NCBI GenBank assembly: GCA_001643675.2
Contig: LSRY02000021.1
Location: 496,001-560,000, forward strand
Origin: Monocercomonoides exilis
Lineage: Eukaryota > Preaxostyla > Oxymonadida > Polymastigidae
Length of the DNA stretch: 64,000 nt
Reading direction: 5' to 3'
The notes under the pieces: generated by a model
The model's input: only the letters and a program-made list of their open reading frames with translations
Told to the model about the DNA's origin: nothing
Database searches by the model: none
Position numbers and translations under genes: made by a program
Shown: in pieces, positions 58,364 to 64,000 of the stretch
Numbering within the stretch: the first letter of the stretch is position 1
How the letters are laid out: every line of letters begins with the position of its first letter

Positions 58364-59513
58364 TTACTTCCCTCTCAAAATTTGTTGGACTTGTATTTTT
58401 TCGTTTTCTGTAAGCGACGTTGGGAATCTTATTTCCAGATCAACAATAAAATCTCCTTTCCTTCCAGGCATCTTTGAAATAGGCATTCCTCCTCCCACAA
58501 TCCTTATCCGAGATCCAGGCTTTGTGATCTGTGACGGATTGGCTGGCTCAACCATGGCACTTGTAATCCTGCGCGTGTCACCTCCAAGAAAAGGAACATG
58601 AATGTCAAATCCGCACAGCGCCTGCGACAGTGAAATTGCCTGTTTGCAATGAAGATCATTTCCATCACGAATAAGATATGCATGAGGTTTCTGTTTAACT
58701 ACAAAAACGATGTCAGCCGGAATATTACCCGGGCGCACATCTCCCGCTTTTTCAAAAGTAATTTTTGTTCCTTCTTTGAAACCAGGCCTTATATCAACTT
58801 GCATTATCTTTGATTCTGTTGTTGTTGATCCATGATCATCTGTAACATTTCGCGAGATTCTCATCTTCTTTGTACAGCCATTATACAGTTCTTCTAATGA
58901 AAGCATCAAATCATGATAAATTGGAGGATCTTGAATTGTTCTCCCTTGTCTATGACGAGAGCTTGATCTTTTGCGAGACGATGAGAAATCGCTAAAGAAA
59001 TCATCACCCATTCCAAATGGATTATCCGAACCAAACATCTCAGAAAACATCTGAAATGGATCTCTAAAACTAAATTTCCCTCCGGGCATTCCGCTTGAAG
59101 AAGTTGTGAAGAAGATCCTTGGACCTGAACCAGAAGTAGTAAAGCCTCCAGGAAATCCTCCAGCTGCATCATCGTCAGAAGGTACCCCTTTTAGACCTTC
59201 TTCACCATACTTATCGTATATTTGTCGCTTTTTTGGATCACTTAGTACATCATAAGCTTCACCAATTTTCTTGAATTCTTCAGTGGCCTTTTCTTTATTG
59301 TCTCGATTTCGATCTTTGCCGGAGCATTAATTGTATTGAACAAAAGAGAAATTGTATTCGTTGATAAAAGTAATTTTTAAAAAAAAAATGAAAATCAAAA
59401 AATATTGCAATACCTGGATGCCATTTAAGCGCCATTTTCTTATAAGCCTTTTTAATTGTTTCATCATCAGCATCTCTTGCTACACCTAATACTTGATAGT
59501 AATCTTGTCCCAT
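58364..59513 (-). CDS. Class B DnaJ/Hsp40 co-chaperone (DNAJB1/Sis1-like), 349 aa
   Basis: Exons 59513-59414 and 59313-58364; donor GTATTG, acceptor GCAAAG, with almost no pyrimidine tract. The J domain starts at residue 4 ([21 protein letters not shown]) with the Hsp70-stimulating HPD at 32-34, split by the intron. A Gly/Phe-rich linker ([21 protein letters not shown]) follows, then two C-terminal beta-sandwich domains ([41 protein letters not shown]). No zinc-finger CxxCxGxG repeats are present, which makes it class B. It should deliver unfolded clients to cytosolic or nuclear Hsp70. Length is close to human DNAJB1. No C-terminal HDEL/KDEL or CaaX box is present. It diverges from RAD51 across 216 bp. 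Confidence 0.95.
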
Positions 59514-59729
59514 TCAAACTGTATTTTCCTTTTAAAAATAGGATTCAAAAAAACTTGTTAACAAAAATATTCTTGTAGCCCATATTGCAATGATAAATGA
59601 TCACACAAATTCTGAAATGGTTCTTTTTCGTTTATTTGTCGGCTTTTTCCAATAACATAAGCAAATAGTTATTATTTTGAATAATCAATGTTTGTCAAAC
59701 GAAAATGATGTAACCATAATATTTTATTC
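59514..59729. promoter_or_regulatory. Divergent promoter region, DNAJB / RAD51
   Basis: Only 216 bp lie between the outward-facing start codons of the chaperone and RAD51, so both core promoters are here. I saw no classical heat-shock element (three alternating NGAAN units) that I would call with confidence. Confidence 0.5.
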
Positions 59730-60924
59730 ATGTCAGCTCAAGAGGAAGAAGTTCAACAAGAGGTTATTGAAGGTGCAATTCCAATTACCAAACTTGAGGG
59801 GAATGGAATTACTGCTGCAGATATTAAAAAACTGATGGAGCAAGGGTTTTTCACTGTTGAATCTGTTGCTTTTACAACAAAAAAGAATATTATGAATGTG
59901 AAGGGAATAACAGATGGAAAGGCAGACAAATTGTTGGCGGAAGGTGTTAATATGAATAATTTTTGTTGATTTATAAACACACAAAATAATTTTTATTCTA
60001 TTTTGAATAAAAGCTGCTAAACTTGTACCAATGGGCTTTAGAACAGCAACAGAATTTCATCTTCAGCGCCAACAAATATTAAGAATTACAACAGGATCAA
60101 AGGCGCTTGATGAGCTTCTTGAAGGTTTTTCAGCTTTGAAGTTCATTTTTCAGAAAAGAAAAAATTTTTATATTTTTGCACAGGAGGAATTGAAACTGGT
60201 TCAATAACAGAAATATTCGGTGAATTTAAAACTGGAAAAACACAGATATGTCACACGTTATGTGTTACTTGTCAACTTCCACAAGATCAAGGAGGTGCTG
60301 AAGGAAAAGCTCTTTATATTGATACTGAAGGTACTTTCCGTCCTGAGCGTCTTGTGAAAACAGCTGAACGATTTGGATTAAATTCAGCTGTTTGTGTTAT
60401 GTTTTTTTGTATATTCTTAATTTTTTTACATTTTATTTTTTGTTAAACGCATTTAGGATGTTCTCGATAATGTAGCATATGCACGAGCATACAATAGTGA
60501 TCATCAAACACAACTTCTTATTCAAGCTTCTGCGCTTATGGCAGAAGAGCGATTTGCTCTGTTGATAATTGATTCTGCGACAGCATTGTATCGTACTGAT
60601 TATTCTGGACGTGGCCAGCTAAGCGACAGGCAAATGCATTTAGGGCGTTTTTTGAGAACTTTGCTTCGTTTAGCAGATGAATATGGAATTGCTGTCGTTA
60701 TCACAAATCAGGTCGTGGCTCAAGTTGATGGAATGTCTTTTGTAGGAGAAGCAAAAAAGCCAATTGGAGGTCATATTATGGCTCATGCATCAACAACCAG
60801 ATTGTCTTTGAGAAAAGGAAAGGCTGAAACAAGAATATGCAAAATATATGATTCTCCTTCTCTACCGGAATCTGAGGCTCAGTTTGTAATTACAGAGAAT
60901 GGAATTGGAGATGCTAAAGATTAA
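59730..60924 (+). CDS. RAD51: RAD51 recombinase (332 aa)
   Basis: Exons 59730-59943, 60014-60124, 60184-60389 and 60457-60924; donors GTGTTA, GTTTTT, GTTTGT. The N-terminal helix-hairpin-helix domain reads [17 protein letters not shown]... and [14 protein letters not shown]. Splicing restores [34 protein letters not shown], Walker A GEFKTGKT at 121-128, [13 protein letters not shown], Walker [36 protein letters not shown] and the closing GDAKD. It forms filaments on single-stranded DNA and drives strand exchange in homologous recombination. [22 protein letters not shown] and the N-terminal PITKLE favour RAD51 proper over DMC1, although DMC1 cannot be wholly excluded without a tree. Length is near the human 339. 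Unlike its neighbours it has no low-complexity insertions. Confidence 0.97.
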
Positions 60925-61655
60925 TTAACTTGGTTGTGGAAATACGACTGCTTTTATTTTATTTTTTACAATAAATTGAGGATGATGAAAAACATTTTTG
61001 TTGAAAGCTTTATTTTTGAAACTTTTCTTTTTTGTACAATATCAATCATTTAAAATGTTTTTTTCAGAATAGTTTGTTGTTTGTTTGTTTGTTTTTTATT
61101 TTTATTTTTTTCCTTTTTTATGAAAAAGGAAAGGATTTCTAATTTTTACTTTTGTTAATGTTTGTCTTATGTTTAGCATTTCATTTACATCATTTTATCA
61201 AAGCTATCAAACGTTTATAAAAAAAGTGAATATTAATGTTCATTTTTGAATTAATTCTTCGTTTGAATTGATATCTTCATATTAACCTCAATGGGAAAAC
61301 AAAGATAAACTATTTTAATGTGAACTTTATTTGTGAATATTTATATGTTTTGCTGAAATTTTTTTGTGAAAAATTCCCTTGAGGAAAGCTGGAAAATAGT
61401 ACTTAACTTATTCATTAAAAATTGCTTTATTTCATGATCAACGGAATTATCAACGTCCCGAATATATTTGGGTAGTTATTTTAGAAGCCCTAACATTTCT
61501 GTCAAATTTTTCGGTTTGAATATTTGTTGTGAATATCCATGAATGAATCCTGAAAAGTGATAGATCTATTTTTTGATGCCTCAACTTTTTTTTCATGACA
61601 AACTTTTGTTTTTGAAACGAAAGATAAATACCAATAGTTTTGAATGAAAATAGAA
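60925..61655. other. AT-rich spacer downstream of RAD51
   Basis: An AATAAA string near 60969 could be the RAD51 polyadenylation signal. TTTG repeats lie near 61080-61093. The remainder is AT-rich without recognisable genes. Confidence 0.5.
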
Positions 61656-61815
61656 TACACCAAAAATTATTCAACATCGAAAAACTTTAATTCAACATCG
61701 AAAAACTTTAAAACGACATCGAAAAAGTTTAATTCGAAATCGAAAAAGTTTAATTCAACATCGAAAATATTTAATTCAAAATCGAAAATGTTTGAATAAT
61801 TTGATAATTCAACAT
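61656..61815. mobile_element. Solo arm of foldback element C (~21-bp unit array)
   Basis: The sequence starts TACACCAAAAATTATTCAAC, the same end as the 53-kb element, and continues with about seven TTCAACATCGAAAAACTTTAA-type units, including the variant AAAACGACATCG that parallels AAAACAACATCG there. No inverted partner with GGTGTA was found to the right before 62455. It is therefore a truncated or solo-arm copy, showing that the unit family is dispersed. Confidence 0.8.
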
Positions 61816-62454
61816 TTTCTGAAGTTAATTGTAAGTTTGAAAGTGAAAATGTTTTGTAGAAAGAACAATTAAATAGCAAATTAATAAAAATTAGTTAATT
61901 TATTATTATAATATTGAATGATAAAAAATAAATGCAAAAATTATATAATTAAAATCTACAACCACATTGGTTCACGTTCCAAATTTTTATGTTCCGTGAT
62001 AATGTTAATTTAGTCGCTAAATGAAAGACAATAACTTCAAAAAATTTTTTTGGAAAAAAAATTAATAGAGAGAACATGATATTGATATGGAATTGATGAT
62101 CTGAATTTGGTTTTTAAAAAGTGCTTTCATTAAATGAAAAAGGTTTTCTTGATGACTTTTGGTTTTTCATAATAATTAACATATTTTTTTTTTTATTTTC
62201 TCCTTCTGAAGAATAGAATAAATATATTTTAATCAGAAAAACGTGATATCAGATCTTCTTTTATTTGGGCAATCATCCTTTGAAACAACTGCTTTACGTC
62301 GCAATCAGATAAAGTATTCAAATGTTGATGCAAATTTTTTATTATTCAAATTTCAATTTTTTGTTATGGATAGTAAAAAATGAATTGATCATTCAAAAAA
62401 TATCATTTATTGAAATCGACATAAAGGCAATATTATCAAAAATAGAACGAGGAG
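61816..62454. other. AT-rich spacer upstream of the final gene
   Basis: AT-rich DNA with poly-A and poly-T runs and nothing gene-like. It could conceal a small first exon encoding a signal peptide for the following gene, but none could be assigned. Confidence 0.45.
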
Positions 62455-64000
62455 ATGCAGAAAGGAAAGATCATCATTGTAGATGAAAATCACGATTACA
62501 GCAATTACTTTTACAATTCAATGAAGAAAGTTATAAAACCAGCCGTCAATTGCATCTACTGCGTACAAACAAGTCTTGTAATCATCAACAGCTCGTTGCG
62601 CGTGAGCCATATTTCCATGGCGCCTCTCACCGGTTGTCCACTCCTCACGACTCAACACCACTCAGCTGCTTCCATCTTCTCCTCCATTTGCCAAGTCAAC
62701 CCAGCAACCAAATCTCCCCTCTTCATCTCTGCCCATGCCTTCCTCGCACTCACAAACTTCTCCTTCACCACTCACCAACCAGCCATCTTCTCCTTCCCTC
62801 TCTTCTCCACCCCAAACAATCTCCTCCCAGATCCCCACTCCCCAATCCCTGCCTCCTTCTCCATCTCCCACTCCTCTTTCTCTTCGTTCGTCTCCCTCGT
62901 CCAGCCTTTCCTTTTTTCTCCTTCTTCCCTCTCTTCCCCATCCCCTTCTCCATCTCCATCCCTTTCCCCTTCTCCTTCATCTTTCTCATCCTCATCCTCT
63001 TCCTCTTCTTTTTCTTCCCCTTCACCTTCCCTTTCCCCTTCCATTTCCTCTTCCCCTTCCCTTCTCCATAACCATCACCAATCCCATCCCCACCTCCAAA
63101 TCCACCTCTATCTCCATCTCTCAAACACCCTCTTCTCCAACATCTCATCTCCCCAATCCCCTCTATCACTTCCATCTCTTCCCTCCCACTCACTCAACCC
63201 ATTCACCTCAACCACTTCTTCCTCTTCTTCCACTTCCTCTTCCACCAACACCAACACCAATACAATCCCCTCCTTCTCCCTTCGCTCATCTCTTTCCATT
63301 CATTCATCCCTCTTCCTCCACACCCACAACCCCATCGATGGTGCTGTCCTCCCCAACCTCAACAGCCCATCCACTTCTCTCTCCGCATTCAATGCCTCTT
63401 TTCTTCACCAAACACGATCTTCACCAAATGCTGCTGTTGTACATGTTGGAACTGAATCTCAAAGAGCGAAACCTGGAAGACTGGATTCTTTTGATCTGAA
63501 CAGCCACAAATTTGAATGGTGCGAATGGAAAGATACAACTGGTGGAGCTGTCCATGGAGGAGCGCTTTATGTTTATTGTGCAAATGCAAACCTCACAATC
63601 ACTTCTTGTTCGTTCAACAATTGTTCGTGCACTAATGGATACAGTGGTGGGGCATTGTTCGCTCAAAATTTATTAAATGTCAATTTCGCAAAATCCAATT
63701 TCACGAGTTGTTCAGCTGCTCATGGAGGTGCTGTCAACACATGGTATCCACAATCTTATTCTGTTTGGATATTTTCAGAAAAAATAGTGGAGAGTTGTTC
63801 AATAACATATTGGTGTGGAACTGGCTGTTATCTTTGCCTCGTCAACTCGCATTCGTATGTTCAATTTCTATTTTCCGGTACAAATAAAAAAGAATTAATA
63901 TATTTTCTTTGAATACACTTTGTTATCTTTTTATTTAATCGTTTTCTATTTTTTTATTTGTTGATTTTTTCAATCAATTAGAAGGAGTGAAAGTTTTGCA
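62455..64000 (+). CDS. Ser/Pro-rich beta-helix (pectin-lyase-like) surface-type protein, 3' partial
   Basis: Exon 62455-63854 is followed by an intron (63855-63981, donor GTATGT, acceptor TTAG) and an exon from 63982 that runs off the window in the same frame (SRSESFA). An in-frame stop precedes the ATG. The N-terminal part has short beta-helix-like stretches, then ~200 residues of Ser/Pro/His low complexity (about 62860-63300) coded by a strongly pyrimidine-rich strand. The C-terminal part shows clear turns with repeated GGA and SC(S/T)F patterns: GGAVHGGALYVYC, NLTITSCSFNNCS, YSGGALFAQN, KSNFTSCSAAHGGAVNT. These are typical of right-handed beta helices such as POMP-like or pectin-lyase-fold proteins. 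No signal peptide is visible, so an upstream exon may be missing. Function unknown; an extracellular or surface role is inferred only. Confidence 0.75.

Noticed and set aside
24518-60924. Non-standard genetic code (reassigned TAA/TAG), known in some oxymonads and diplomonads
   Set aside because: TAA, TAG and TGA all end well-conserved genes at expected lengths, and none occurs inside conserved motifs.
59730-60924. DMC1 instead of RAD51
   Set aside because: The N-terminal and C-terminal wording is closer to RAD51, though a tree would be needed for certainty.

Overview
This is a nuclear eukaryotic window. Protein-coding exons of moderate GC are separated by very AT-rich spacers. Nearly every gene carries short GT-AG introns (40 to about 290 nt, most 45-120 nt). 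TAA, TAG and TGA are all used as stops, so the standard code applies. Long serine, Glu/Lys and Asp runs interrupt otherwise conserved proteins, and two beta-helix (pectin-lyase-like) proteins are present. Together with a CSPP1-like basal-body/ciliary protein and centrin-like EF-hands, this suggests a free-living or gut flagellate protist. An oxymonad such as Monocercomonoides (Preaxostyla) is my best guess, from style only and unconfirmed.

Layout. Positions 1-22683 (+) hold one giant, almost intronless gene for a ~7,460-residue Ser-rich protein I do not recognise; its 5' end may lie outside the window. A minus-strand series follows: a tail-anchored acidic protein (23120-24381), a complete 13-exon DDX11/CHL1 Fe-S helicase (24518-28889), a centrin-like EF-hand protein (28986-29636), an oxysterol-binding-protein relative (30375-32850) and a PPP-family (PP5-like) phosphatase (33821-36896). 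A 2.3-kb divergent spacer contains two adjacent long inverted repeats (37375-37980 and 37991-38915). Next come a CSPP1-like coiled-coil protein (+, 39238-44196), a Hub1/UBL5 ubiquitin-like splicing modifier (-, 44735-45242) and a ZnF-UBP ubiquitin-specific protease (-, 45481-50736). A DUF1565 beta-helix protein (+, 50947-52510) diverges from the protease. A foldback element built of ~21-bp units (52998-53833) precedes an SLC44/CTL transporter (+, 54252-56619). A DNAJB-type chaperone (-, 58364-59513) and RAD51 (+, 59730-60924) share a 216-bp divergent promoter. A one-armed copy of the 53-kb element lies at 61656-61815, and a Ser/Pro-rich beta-helix gene (62455 onward) runs off the right edge.

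The gene set is mostly housekeeping: cohesion and recombination (DDX11, RAD51), splicing (Hub1), ubiquitin removal, lipid transport, chaperoning and cytoskeleton. I see no operon-like pathway. Three features stand out: the inverted-repeat elements, the loose 5' splice-site rule (GT[A/T/G]TG plus GC-AG introns that keep the CATG tail) in a genome encoding Hub1, and low-complexity insertions placed inside catalytic domains. Exon joins were derived by hand from reading frame and family conservation; no alignment or RNA data were available.
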